From: Bryobacterales bacterium | GTDB lineage: Bacteria > Acidobacteriota > Terriglobia > Bryobacterales > Bryobacteraceae | NCBI GenBank assembly: GCA_025353235.1 | Contig: JANXQZ010000989.1 | Coordinates: forward strand, 1 to 12,089 | Reading direction: 5' to 3' | DNA length: 12,089 nucleotides | Part shown: positions 6,240-12,089 of the stretch, in pieces | How the letters are laid out: every line of letters starts with the position of its first letter | Position numbering within the stretch: the first letter of the stretch is position 1 | Position numbers and translations under genes: made by a program | Notes under the pieces: model-generated | Told to the model about the DNA's origin: nothing | Databases searched by the model: none | The model's input: the letters and a program-made list of their open reading frames with translations, nothing else

Positions 6240-7919
6240 CTAGCGCGCTACGTCGCGGTTCAAGAGAGAGGCGGTCTTCACCGTTTTTGCTCCAGCTTTG
6301 TGGTTCAGCACACGAGTAGAGACCCTCGACGCGACCAGTCTTCCTGACCCGCGGCGAGCTGTTCGCCTGGCAGTATACTTCGTGGCGGACCTGTTGAACC
6401 TTCCTCGATCCGCTTCAAAGGATGCTGGAATTACCAGCAGATCGCCAGCCTCGGGGGCTTCTACGGTTCGGTTGTTGGCTGCGGCAATTGAATCGGCGGG
6501 AGCGCCGAAACGTTTGCCTATCGAAGCCAGCGTTTCGCCGGTTTGAACACGGTGCATGCGCCATGAAGCTCGATGAATTTCTGGAATAGTCTCCATGGCG
6601 GCCACCACCGAGTTAGACGTCCCTTTGGGAACGTGCATTTGATAACCCGCAGGCGCAATCGATTTCAGCAAGGCCGGATTCAGTTCGCGCAGTTCAGAGA
6701 CAGGGCGATCGGCCGCATCCGCAATCAGGTCCAGGCTGGTGGCGCTAGCCATTTCAAGCGTGTCATATTCGAGGGGGCGATCCAGTTCCAGCTGATCAAG
6801 ACCGTAGTCCTTCGGGTTCTTGGTCATGATCGTCATCGCAAGAATCAGCGGAACATAGTTCATGGTCTGCTTCGGAAGGGCGTTTCTGGCTGAAAGTTCC
6901 CAAAAGTCGGCATAGCCGGTTCGCTGAACAGCCTTGTCCACGCAGGTCGGCCCACAGTTGTAGGCGGCCATTGCCAGGTACCAATCCCCGAAAGTGGCAT
7001 ACAAATCGCGGAGCATGCGAGCCGCCGCGCGAGTGGACTTCTCCGGATCGAGCCTCTCGTCGCAATTCACATTTTCTTGCAAGCCATACTGGTGACCCGT
7101 GCCCGGCATAAACTGCCACAGTCCAGTGGCGCTCTTATAAGAGATAGCGCGAGGCAGGAAGGCCGACTCCGCCTGAGCCAGACAGATCAACTCCTGGGGA
7201 ATGCCCTCCTCGTCGAGGATGCGCTGAATCAGCGGACGGTACCGGCCTGCTCGCCGGAGCCCGTATAGAAGCACTTTCCTGCCGCGTTCCGTCGAGAAGT
7301 AGTTAATGTAGCTAAGTACGGTGTCGTTTCCATCCAACGGCAGTTGAGAAACGGTTGCGCCGATCTCTTCTTTTACTTTGGGCTTCAGCTTGGGGTCGAT
7401 CGGGAAAGTCATCTCCAACATGCTTTCGAGCGGCGACTTCTCATAGATCACTGCTTGCTTGGTCTCGCCAGCAACCATCCGATCCAGATCGTAACGATAA
7501 ATGGAGTCAACCAGTTCATCCAACCGGAGTTCCAGACGATGGCGCTCTGGCAGCTCCTCTGGCGCGGAAAGCAGCACGTCTAAAGAATGATCGAACTCGG
7601 TCCGCGCCAACTTGAAATCGCCTGCCTGATACGCCCGCTTGCCAGCCTCGAAGCGCTCTTCAGCCGTGTTCAAGCGCCGTTCGATTTCTGGAAGAGTCTT
7701 CGGCACAAGATTCGGCGTCTCACTCAAGTAGAGAGTCTGGGCCACACGGGGGGGCTGCTCAATTGCAAGGGGTGCCAGGGCGGGAAGAGGAGGGGAGGGC
7801 AAGAACGAGTTTGCGAAAGACTGCGGCTTGGTGGAAGCGCACCCACTCAATAAAACTGCAATATTACCCAGCGCATAAAATGCTATCCGTCCATTCGGAC
7901 GGCTACTTTCAAAGGTCAT
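6240..7919 (-). CDS. mltD: Membrane-bound lytic murein transglycosylase D-type lipoprotein (SLT + LysM)
   Basis: The protein has 559 residues from the ATG at 7919, chosen because AAAGGA stands 6 bases upstream. The frame is open further upstream to 8027, but that part looks non-coding. It is a lipoprotein: a hydrophobic segment ends in the lipobox LLSGC with lipidated C27. A TPR-like stretch (residues 86-117, AGKRAYQAGDF) follows. The SLT catalytic domain spans about 225-365, with catalytic E251 in AQAESAF, GLWQFMPGT (266-274) and MAAYNCGP (317-324). LysM-like peptidoglycan-binding modules lie at about 384-433 (degenerate) and 456-500 (clear, HRVQTGETL). The tail from about 505 is basic and low-complexity. 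It cleaves glycan strands to 1,6-anhydro products at the envelope. The family call is firm; the symbol is by domain order. Confidence 0.92.
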   Translation of the reverse strand: MTFESSRPNGRIAFYALGNIAVLLSGCASTKPQSFANSFLPSPPLPALAPLAIEQPPRVAQTLYLSETPNLVPKTLPEIERRLNTAEERFEAGKRAYQAGDFKLARTEFDHSLDVLLSAPEELPERHRLELRLDELVDSIYRYDLDRMVAGETKQAVIYEKSPLESMLEMTFPIDPKLKPKVKEEIGATVSQLPLDGNDTVLSYINYFSTERGRKVLLYGLRRAGRYRPLIQRILDEEGIPQELICLAQAESAFLPRAISYKSATGLWQFMPGTGHQYGLQENVNCDERLDPEKSTRAAARMLRDLYATFGDWYLAMAAYNCGPTCVDKAVQRTGYADFWELSARNALPKQTMNYVPLILAMTIMTKNPKDYGLDQLELDRPLEYDTLEMASATSLDLIADAADRPVSELRELNPALLKSIAPAGYQMHVPKGTSNSVVAAMETIPEIHRASWRMHRVQTGETLASIGKRFGAPADSIAAANNRTVEAPEAGDLLVIPASFEADRGRFNRSATKYTARRTARRGSGRLVASRVSTRVLNHKAGAKTVKTASLLNRDVAR

Positions 7920-7960
7920 CGTCTTCCTTTGTGAATATTTGGTCAAAACGTGAATCTCCG

Positions 7961-7990
7961 ACTTTACACCAGTGTAGAAACACCGGTCAA
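7961..7990 (-). promoter_or_regulatory. Candidate mltD promoter with an inverted repeat in its spacer
   Basis: On the reverse strand TTGACC and TAAAGT are separated by 18 bases, about 42 bases before the mltD ATG. The imperfect palindrome TACACCAGTGTA (7965-7976 on the forward strand) overlaps the -10 hexamer and the spacer. A regulator bound there would cover the promoter. This rests on consensus matching only. Confidence 0.35.
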
Positions 7991-8132
7991 GCAGATACTT
8001 ACCTCGTGCCCGGCGACACGTTAACAATCAGTAATCTAAGTTGCAGATTCTAGTGTACCAGGACCATTTCTCATGATCTGAGTACCCTATCGGATCAAAA
8101 CCCGTAGAACCTTAGCCACCTTCCGATCTCGG

Positions 8133-8558
8133 TCAGCGCACGATACCAAAATAGGAGTGATACTTTTCGGGTAACTTCACCGGCCTCATGCCAGGGCCCA
8201 AGAAGACGTGTTTGGTTTCGCCGGTCGCCAATAGCTGACTGGCTTCGTTTTGCATTCTGTATCCGAACGTTACCATTCTGCGATTGGCTTTCTCAATCCA
8301 TGTAGTTACGGCTACTTCATCGTCGTACCGCGCCGACGATAGGTATCGGCAATGCGCGTCCACCACCGCCAGCAGCACTCCATCATTCAGTTCCAAATCG
8401 CGATAACGCATCCCCACGGCCCGGCAATATTCGGCCCTGCCCAACTCCATCCAGACAAGGTAATTCGCATAGTAAACCACTCCCATCTGATCGGTTTCCG
8501 CATACCTGACCCGGAAGCGAGTTTCGTGCGTTGTCATGCAGCATTCATTGTCGCCCAT
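8133..8558 (-). CDS. ybgC: YbgC/4HBT-family acyl-CoA thioesterase (hotdog fold)
   Basis: The protein has 141 residues (134 if the second ATG at 8537 is used; neither has a good Shine-Dalgarno). The signature RVRYAETDQMGVVYYANYL (17-34) is the YbgC-type 4HBT active site, with D23 as the catalytic aspartate and a following glutamate in MELGRAEY. The hotdog sheet continues through DEVAVTTWIEKANRRMVTFGYRM-like strands to ETKHVFLG near 114-121. These enzymes hydrolyse acyl-CoA thioesters in the cytoplasm. In proteobacteria ybgC sits with tol-pal genes, but here no tol gene is visible. It is divergent from the cytochrome/monooxygenase gene, with 54 bases between starts. The substrate chain length cannot be inferred. 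Confidence 0.9.
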   Translation of the reverse strand: MGDNECCMTTHETRFRVRYAETDQMGVVYYANYLVWMELGRAEYCRAVGMRYRDLELNDGVLLAVVDAHCRYLSSARYDDEVAVTTWIEKANRRMVTFGYRMQNEASQLLATGETKHVFLGPGMRPVKLPEKYHSYFGIVR

Positions 8559-8612
8559 TCATTGTTCCCGATTGGGCCAAGTCCGCGTCATATCATGTTT
8601 AGAAGGATGCGC

Positions 8613-9758
8613 ATGCGAACGGTTCTCCTCGCCCTCCTGCCCCTAGCCGCACTTGCCGGCGAGCCCACCTTCCACAAGGATGTGCTGCCAATTCTGCAGC
8701 GCCACTGCCAGGAGTGCCACCGAGCCGGAGAGGTAGCACCCATGCCTTTGATGACCTACCCGCAAGTGAGACCGTGGGCTAAGGCGATCAAGAGCGCCGT
8801 GCTCTCGCGCAAAATGCCGCCTTGGTTCGCCGACGCCCACTATGGCAAGTTCTCGAACGATCAATCGTTGGGATCGGCCGAAATGGGGATACTCACGTCG
8901 TGGGTCGATTCCGGGGCACGGGAAGGGAGCCCATCCGATGCTCCACAGCCGCGCAATTTCGCCGATGGATGGAGCATCGCGCCTCCCGACGTGACGTTCG
9001 AACTTCCACATCCCGTCCAAGTGCCCGCTGCTGGAACCATCGACTACCTGTTCTATCGGGTTCCCACCGGATTCACGCAGGATCGCTGGGTGGAGATGAT
9101 CGAGGTCCGGCCCACCAATCGCTCGGTGGTTCACCACGCGCTCGTTTACGTCCAGAGCCCCGACGGAGGTCAATACCTTGGCGGCTACGCTCCGGGAGCG
9201 GTGCCCCAGCAATGGAAGCCGGGGCAGGCGCGCCTGATCCGGGCTGGCTCCGATCTGATCTTTCAGATGCACTACACGGCCAACGGGAAACCTGCCGTGG
9301 ACCGGACCCGCGTTGGGCTGGTCTTCGCTAAGCGGCCTCCAAATGAGCAGGTGATTGCGATGCAGGCTCTCAACCCTTGGTTTCAGATCCCGCCCGGCGC
9401 AGCGGATTTCCGAGTGGATGCGGTCCGCGTAGTTCCCGAGGACGCTCAGTTGGTGGGCTTGCGAGCACATATGCACGTGAGGGGAAAGTCGTTCGAGTTC
9501 CGGGCCGTGTATCCCGACGGCCGCACTCAAACCTTGCTTCGCATCCCAAAGTACGACTTCAATTGGCAGCCTTATTATTACCTGGAGACGCCCGTGAAGC
9601 TGCCCAAGGGATCGCGGATTGAATGCACGGCTCGGTTCGACAATTCGCCCAACAATGCGTTCAACCCTGACCCGACCGCCCTCGTTCGGTGGGGCGAGCA
9701 GAGCTGGGAAGAGATGATGATCGGCTGGTTCGACATAGCGGTGCCGGTTAAGAACTGA
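8613..9758 (+). CDS. Secreted cytochrome c / copper type II ascorbate-dependent monooxygenase-like fusion
   Basis: The protein has 381 residues from the ATG at 8613, chosen because AGAAGG stands 6 bases upstream; earlier in-frame ATGs at 8595 and 8607 are less well placed. The signal peptide is [16 protein letters not shown] short c-type heme module follows, with C32-Q-E-C35-H36 and the KMPPW motif (67-71; M68 could be the axial ligand). The rest resembles peptidylglycine alpha-hydroxylating/dopamine beta-monooxygenase folds. H174-H175 and H220 fit the CuH site. H286-M-H288 and a Met in EEMMIGWF (368 or 369) fit the CuM site. The likely role is periplasmic copper-dependent oxidation, with the heme possibly supplying electrons in place of ascorbate. 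The substrate is unknown. Its TGA overlaps the ATG of the glycosylase gene by one base. Confidence 0.82.
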   Translation: MRTVLLALLPLAALAGEPTFHKDVLPILQRHCQECHRAGEVAPMPLMTYPQVRPWAKAIKSAVLSRKMPPWFADAHYGKFSNDQSLGSAEMGILTSWVDSGAREGSPSDAPQPRNFADGWSIAPPDVTFELPHPVQVPAAGTIDYLFYRVPTGFTQDRWVEMIEVRPTNRSVVHHALVYVQSPDGGQYLGGYAPGAVPQQWKPGQARLIRAGSDLIFQMHYTANGKPAVDRTRVGLVFAKRPPNEQVIAMQALNPWFQIPPGAADFRVDAVRVVPEDAQLVGLRAHMHVRGKSFEFRAVYPDGRTQTLLRIPKYDFNWQPYYYLETPVKLPKGSRIECTARFDNSPNNAFNPDPTALVRWGEQSWEEMMIGWFDIAVPVKN

Positions 9759-10672
9759 TGCCGGAGCTGCCAGACATCACGGTCTATCTGGAAGCTCTAG
9801 AGGCTCGAATCCTGGGTCAGCGGTTGGAACAAATCCGCGTCTCCACGCCATTCCTGTTGCGAACCACGCAGCCCGGGCCCGATCAGTTTGGCGGAAGATC
9901 GGTCGTCGGGCTCCGCCGCATCGGAAAGCGGATCGCGATTGGCGTGGACGGCGATTTCTGGGCGGTGCTGCATTTGATGATCGCGGGACGGCTCCACTGG
10001 CATCCGAGCGGCGGAAAGCAGCCGGGCAGGAATATCTTGGCGGTATTTGACTTTGCTTCGGGAGCGCTTTCGTTGACCGAAGCCGGATCGAGGAAGCGCG
10101 CATCGCTGCACCTGGTTCAAGGAGAGGATGGACTGCGCGCGATGGATCCCGGAGGCGTGGATGTTCTGAGCGCCGATCTGTCTGCCTTTGCTTCCGCTCT
10201 TACGGCCACGAATCACACGCTGAAGAGGGCGCTAACGGATCCTCGGCTGTTCAGCGGAATCGGCAATGCGTATTCGGACGAGATTCTGCATACCGCTCAA
10301 CTCTCGCCAATCGCCATGACGCAGAAGCTGAAGGTGGAGGAGATTGACCGGCTTTATGTAGCGACGCGCGCATCGCTAGCCGATTGGACGAATCGCCTGC
10401 GCACGGATGCGGGGGCGGGGTTTCCAGAGAAGGTGACGGCATTTCGGAAAGGCATGGCGGTCCATGGCCGGTATGGCGAACCTTGTCCCCGGTGCGAGAC
10501 TAAGGTCCAGCGCATCCGCTATGCCGACAACGAGACAAATTATTGCCCTAAATGCCAGACGGGCGGCAGGCTACTGGCGGACCGCGGTCTTTCGAGGCTG
10601 TTGAAGCAGGATTGGCCTCGAACGATGGAGCAGTTGGAATCTTTGGTGGCGGCCCATTCAGGAGGAAAATGA
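9758..10672 (+). CDS. mutM: Fpg/Nei-family DNA glycosylase (formamidopyrimidine-DNA glycosylase-like)
   Basis: The 304-residue protein removes oxidised bases and nicks the DNA. P2 and E3 in MPELPD are the catalytic N-terminus (the next residue is D, not the usual E). K57 in RRIGKRIAI is the conserved hairpin lysine. [12 protein letters not shown] (166-177) is the helix-two-turn-helix with N170. The zinc finger uses C243, C246, C263 and C266. After the finger there is a tail of about 38 residues ([15 protein letters not shown]...), longer than in E. coli Fpg. The ATG shares a base with the TGA of the monooxygenase gene, so translation is probably coupled. The last residues SGGK arise from an apparent one-base insertion compared with the duplicate tail at 11190. 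Enzyme activity should not depend on those last residues. Confidence 0.93.
   Translation: MPELPDITVYLEALEARILGQRLEQIRVSTPFLLRTTQPGPDQFGGRSVVGLRRIGKRIAIGVDGDFWAVLHLMIAGRLHWHPSGGKQPGRNILAVFDFASGALSLTEAGSRKRASLHLVQGEDGLRAMDPGGVDVLSADLSAFASALTATNHTLKRALTDPRLFSGIGNAYSDEILHTAQLSPIAMTQKLKVEEIDRLYVATRASLADWTNRLRTDAGAGFPEKVTAFRKGMAVHGRYGEPCPRCETKVQRIRYADNETNYCPKCQTGGRLLADRGLSRLLKQDWPRTMEQLESLVAAHSGGK
10483..10660 (+). repeat. Direct repeat copy 1: zinc-finger and tail part of fpg
   Basis: This copy is paired with 11190-11367, exactly 707 bases downstream and with no gap. It covers codons 243-301 of the glycosylase, from the first zinc cysteine. It differs from copy 2 at 10 positions, all silent third-base changes. 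Nine of them fall in 10526-10573 and one is at 10657. Identity stops abruptly at the 5' edge (TTGTCCCC). Confidence 0.95.
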
Positions 10673-10773
10673 ACCTTGCCGGGAAGCGTGAGACGGGGCT
10701 TATCGTTGCGCTCTACACTGCGCGGTCGATCGTGAGTTACCCTGGAGCGCTTCAGAGGTAAAATTAATGCGTC

Positions 10774-11181
10774 ATGCTGTCAAATCGCTCGATGCCGCGA
10801 AGCACGGTGCTTCCAGAACTCGCCTACCCGGACATTGGAGATGCGATTGAGAGGTTGTGCGAAGCCTTCGGCTTCACCCTGCGCATTCGCATTGCGAATC
10901 ATCGAGCTCAGCTAAACGTTGGCGATGGTGCAGTGATTCTCATCGAGGCTAACCCTAACGTCTCCCTAAAGGCGGCGGTGATGGTGAGAGTGGACGACGT
11001 CAATTCCCACTGTGAGCACGCTCGCCAGCGCGGCGTCAATATCGTTCGCGAGCCAACCGACTATCCCTACGGCGAACGGCAATATAATGCTCAGGACTTC
11101 GCGGGACACCATTGGTGCTTCTCGCAATCCATCGCTGACGTCGATCCTAGAAATTGGGGCGGCACGCCGGGCGACTTGTAA
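10774..11181 (+). CDS. VOC/glyoxalase-bleomycin resistance-like (PhnB-type) protein
   Basis: This 135-residue protein is a single-domain vicinal oxygen chelate fold. Typical features are VLPELAYPDIGDAIERLCEAFGF near the N-terminus (from about residue 12) and the late motif PYGERQYNAQDFAGHHW, followed by CFSQSIADVDP and WGG. The late segment is characteristic of small VOC proteins annotated as glyoxalase/extradiol dioxygenase-like. Metal ligands in this family are H/E residues; candidates are H42 or H43-region, E100-region and H114-H115, but the activity is unknown. The start could be 10774 or the ATG at 10792, just before the conserved part. A TAAAAT hexamer at 10759-10764 would give a nearly leaderless transcript. 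The gene lies between the two copies of the fpg tail. Confidence 0.8.
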   Translation: MLSNRSMPRSTVLPELAYPDIGDAIERLCEAFGFTLRIRIANHRAQLNVGDGAVILIEANPNVSLKAAVMVRVDDVNSHCEHARQRGVNIVREPTDYPYGERQYNAQDFAGHHWCFSQSIADVDPRNWGGTPGDL

Positions 11182-11189
11182 AGGGTCCG

Positions 11190-11367
11190 TTGTCCCCGGT
11201 GCGAGACTAAGGTCCAGCGCATCCGCTATGCCGATAATGAGACGAATTATTGCCCGAAGTGCCAGACAGGCGGGAGACTGCTGGCGGACCGCGGTCTTTC
11301 GAGGCTGTTGAAGCAGGATTGGCCTCGAACGATGGAGCAGTTGGAATCTTTGGTGGCGGCCCACTCA
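11190..11367 (+). repeat. Direct repeat copy 2 of the fpg tail
   Basis: Partner of 10483-10660: 178 bases, 168 identical, no gaps. Beyond 11367 the copies continue to resemble each other weakly. Removing one G from copy 1 after TCAG would let it read GENEPCREA and stop, against [12 protein letters not shown] and stop here. Confidence 0.95.
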
Positions 11368-11406
11368 GCAGAAAATGACTCGACAAGCTTGGTGGCCGAG
11401 GCTTAA
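11190..11406 (+). pseudogene. Headless second copy of the Fpg zinc-finger tail
   Basis: From TGT at 11191 the frame reads C-P-R-C ... C-P-K-C and the whole [15 protein letters not shown] tail. All 59 residues are identical to the intact glycosylase from C243 on, then [13 protein letters not shown] and a TAA. No start codon lies near its beginning; the first in-frame ATG (11332) is deep in the tail. It is not an independent gene. It has the same phase as the VOC gene, and the VOC stop (11179-11181) is only three codons upstream, so stop readthrough would give a VOC/zinc-finger fusion. The DNA differences from copy 1 are all synonymous. It lacks the catalytic N-terminus and helix-two-turn-helix and cannot be a glycosylase by itself. 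Confidence 0.9.
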
Positions 11407-11410
11407 TTCG

Positions 11411-11698
11411 TTACGAGACCAACTGATGATTGCGCAATTGCCGAAGATCGCCAAGGGCCTTTTCCGCGCTCTTGCGCAGCTCGGCTTCTGAAATCGCGAA
11501 TGCGGTGTTCTTTCCCTCCAGGCAATCCGGGGAATATGAATCTACATCAGAGAATAGCTTATCGAGTACTTCAAAGATCTTAGTATCCATTCCTCCCGGC
11601 TCTCTCTTGAACGTCCGCAGGAAGCGATCTTCGAATTCACTGGCAGAAATAGTCCTGGCAAGAAACGGTTCGATGAGCGCCTCATAGTCGGTTGTCAT
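11411..11698 (-). CDS. Colicin D-type immunity protein (self-protection family)
   Basis: The protein has 95 residues from the ATG at 11698. The frame can be extended to a TTG at 11719, but that overlaps the previous gene. GGAGG lies 11 bases before the ATG, inside the end of the toxin gene. The sequence TTDYEALIEPFLARTISASEFEDRF...FSDVDSYSP with a following SEAELRKSAEKALGDLRQL matches the pattern of the colicin-like immunity family: acidic, helical, and with the conserved FsDVDsYsPd segment. Family members bind and block the tRNase domain of colicin D-like toxins. The gene directly follows the colicin D-like gene by 7 bases. It is acidic, as expected for a protein that plugs a basic nuclease. 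Assignment is by motif memory, not by a search. Confidence 0.72.
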   Translation of the reverse strand: MTTDYEALIEPFLARTISASEFEDRFLRTFKREPGGMDTKIFEVLDKLFSDVDSYSPDCLEGKNTAFAISEAELRKSAEKALGDLRQLRNHQLVS

Positions 11699-11705
11699 AC
11701 TGACT

Positions 11706-12041
11706 CTATCCTCCACCAAGCTTTCCAGTAGTGGTCAATGCTCTCACTTGGTCAGCCGTCAACTCCCAGCCGGTGACAAAGTCTCCGTTCGTATCCATGA
11801 TGACATTTATATTCGTCAATGGATCAAATTTATGGATGACCTTGACGTTTCTGTACGTTCCATGAATTGTCTGCGTCGCAGGAGCCTCAACATGCCGCCT
11901 GAGAGCGGCCTCGAACTCGGTAGCATTTACGGGAGTATATGCGCCCTGCATGTCCGTCTCGGCGGGAGCAACCCGGTGCACTTTTGTGTTGTAGAAAATG
12001 AAAGCTAAGTACTGTCCCTGCTTCGCGGTATAAGCTTTCAT
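11706..12041 (-). CDS. Chimera: winged-helix N-terminus joined to a colicin D-like tRNase C-terminus
   Basis: The protein has 111 residues. Residues 33-111 follow the colicin D C-terminal nuclease pattern: FEAALRRHV (43-51), GTYR (61-64), VIHKFDPLTNINVIMDTNGDF (69-88) and T-G-W92, ending KLGGG. Colicin D cuts the anticodon loop of tRNA-Arg. Residues 1-32 (MKAYTAKQGQYLAFIFYNTK then PAETDMQ) instead resemble the start of a LexA/MarR-like winged-helix family, broken off where the rest of the helix-turn-helix should follow. The normal start of a colicin D domain, with the KxKHxxDFG segment and its catalytic histidine, is missing; H22 is the only histidine near that place. So the toxin is probably inactive or altered. 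The gene starts 23 bases after the ssb stop and ends 7 bases before the immunity gene. No Shine-Dalgarno is seen. Confidence 0.6.
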   Translation of the reverse strand: MKAYTAKQGQYLAFIFYNTKVHRVAPAETDMQGAYTPVNATEFEAALRRHVEAPATQTIHGTYRNVKVIHKFDPLTNINVIMDTNGDFVTGWELTADQVRALTTTGKLGGG

Positions 12042-12064
12042 TTTGACGGCGCGGTACCAAATTT

Positions 12065-12089
12065 TTAGAAAGGCACGTCGTCGTCGGTA
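12065..12089 (-). CDS. ssb: Single-stranded DNA-binding protein, last 7 codons plus stop (rest outside window)
   Basis: Reading in from the right edge on the reverse strand, the codons give T-D-D-D-V-P-F and a TAA. An acidic DDD(V/I)PF terminus is the conserved tip of bacterial SSB, which binds replication and repair partners (compare DFDDDIPF in E. coli). Only this tip is in the window, so the assignment rests on it alone. Confidence 0.7.

Noticed and set aside
7920..8027. 36-residue upstream extension of mltD
   Set aside because: The lipoprotein signal must be N-terminal, and AAAGGA precedes the ATG at 7919.
8033..8049. Short inverted repeat AATCT/AGATT upstream of mltD
   Set aside because: Five-base arms are expected by chance in a region of this size, and no T-run or link to a promoter was found.
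8352..8612. Extension of the monooxygenase frame into the divergent thioesterase gene
   Set aside because: It is antisense to a conserved 4HBT active site. The ATG at 8613 has a good ribosome site and a clean signal peptide.
10669..10761. 30-residue frame ([10 protein letters not shown]...) starting in an ATGA overlap with the fpg stop after AGGAGG
   Set aside because: The Shine-Dalgarno to ATG spacing is only 3 bases, no family resemblance is seen, and the overlap is a by-product of the likely one-base insertion in fpg.

Overview
The window looks like a chromosomal segment of an acidobacterium, probably of the Solibacter/Bryobacter type. This is inferred from the gene set and protein style: a Tat-exported UxuA-like enzyme, a cytochrome c/Cu-monooxygenase fusion, a stand-alone HipA-like kinase and an Fpg with a C-terminal extension. 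No rRNA or other phylogenetic marker confirms it. Coding density is high, genes are packed head to tail, and no tRNA, rRNA, CRISPR array, transposase or integrase was seen.

Left part (1-3120). The 3' end of a PilZ-domain gene converges on a 7Fe ferredoxin gene. Then come three forward genes: a class II (c'-type) cytochrome, a mannonate dehydratase-family TIM barrel and an amidohydrolase/lactonase-family enzyme. The last two are directly abutted (stop codon followed by GTG) and both begin MNRRxLL, a Tat-like start. They read as an exported sugar-acid module.

Middle part (3122-8558). A reverse-strand cluster holds a HipA-like kinase, a class IV aminotransferase and a double zinc-ribbon protein. 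It is followed by a small forward gene of unknown function. A histone H1-like protein (acidic head, about 16 KKAPA-type pentads), an MltD-type lytic transglycosylase lipoprotein and a YbgC-type thioesterase lie on the reverse strand.

Right part (8613-12089). A secreted cytochrome c/copper type II monooxygenase overlaps the start of an Fpg-family DNA glycosylase gene by one base. After a VOC/glyoxalase-like gene comes a headless second copy of the Fpg zinc-finger tail. It differs from the first at 10 positions over 59 codons, every one a silent third-base change. The right edge, on the reverse strand, holds the last codons of ssb (DDDVPF tip), then an apparent chimera of a winged-helix N-terminus with a colicin D-like tRNase C-terminus, then a colicin D-type immunity gene. 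The two features most worth attention are the fpg tail duplication around the VOC gene and the winged-helix/colicin D chimera next to ssb.
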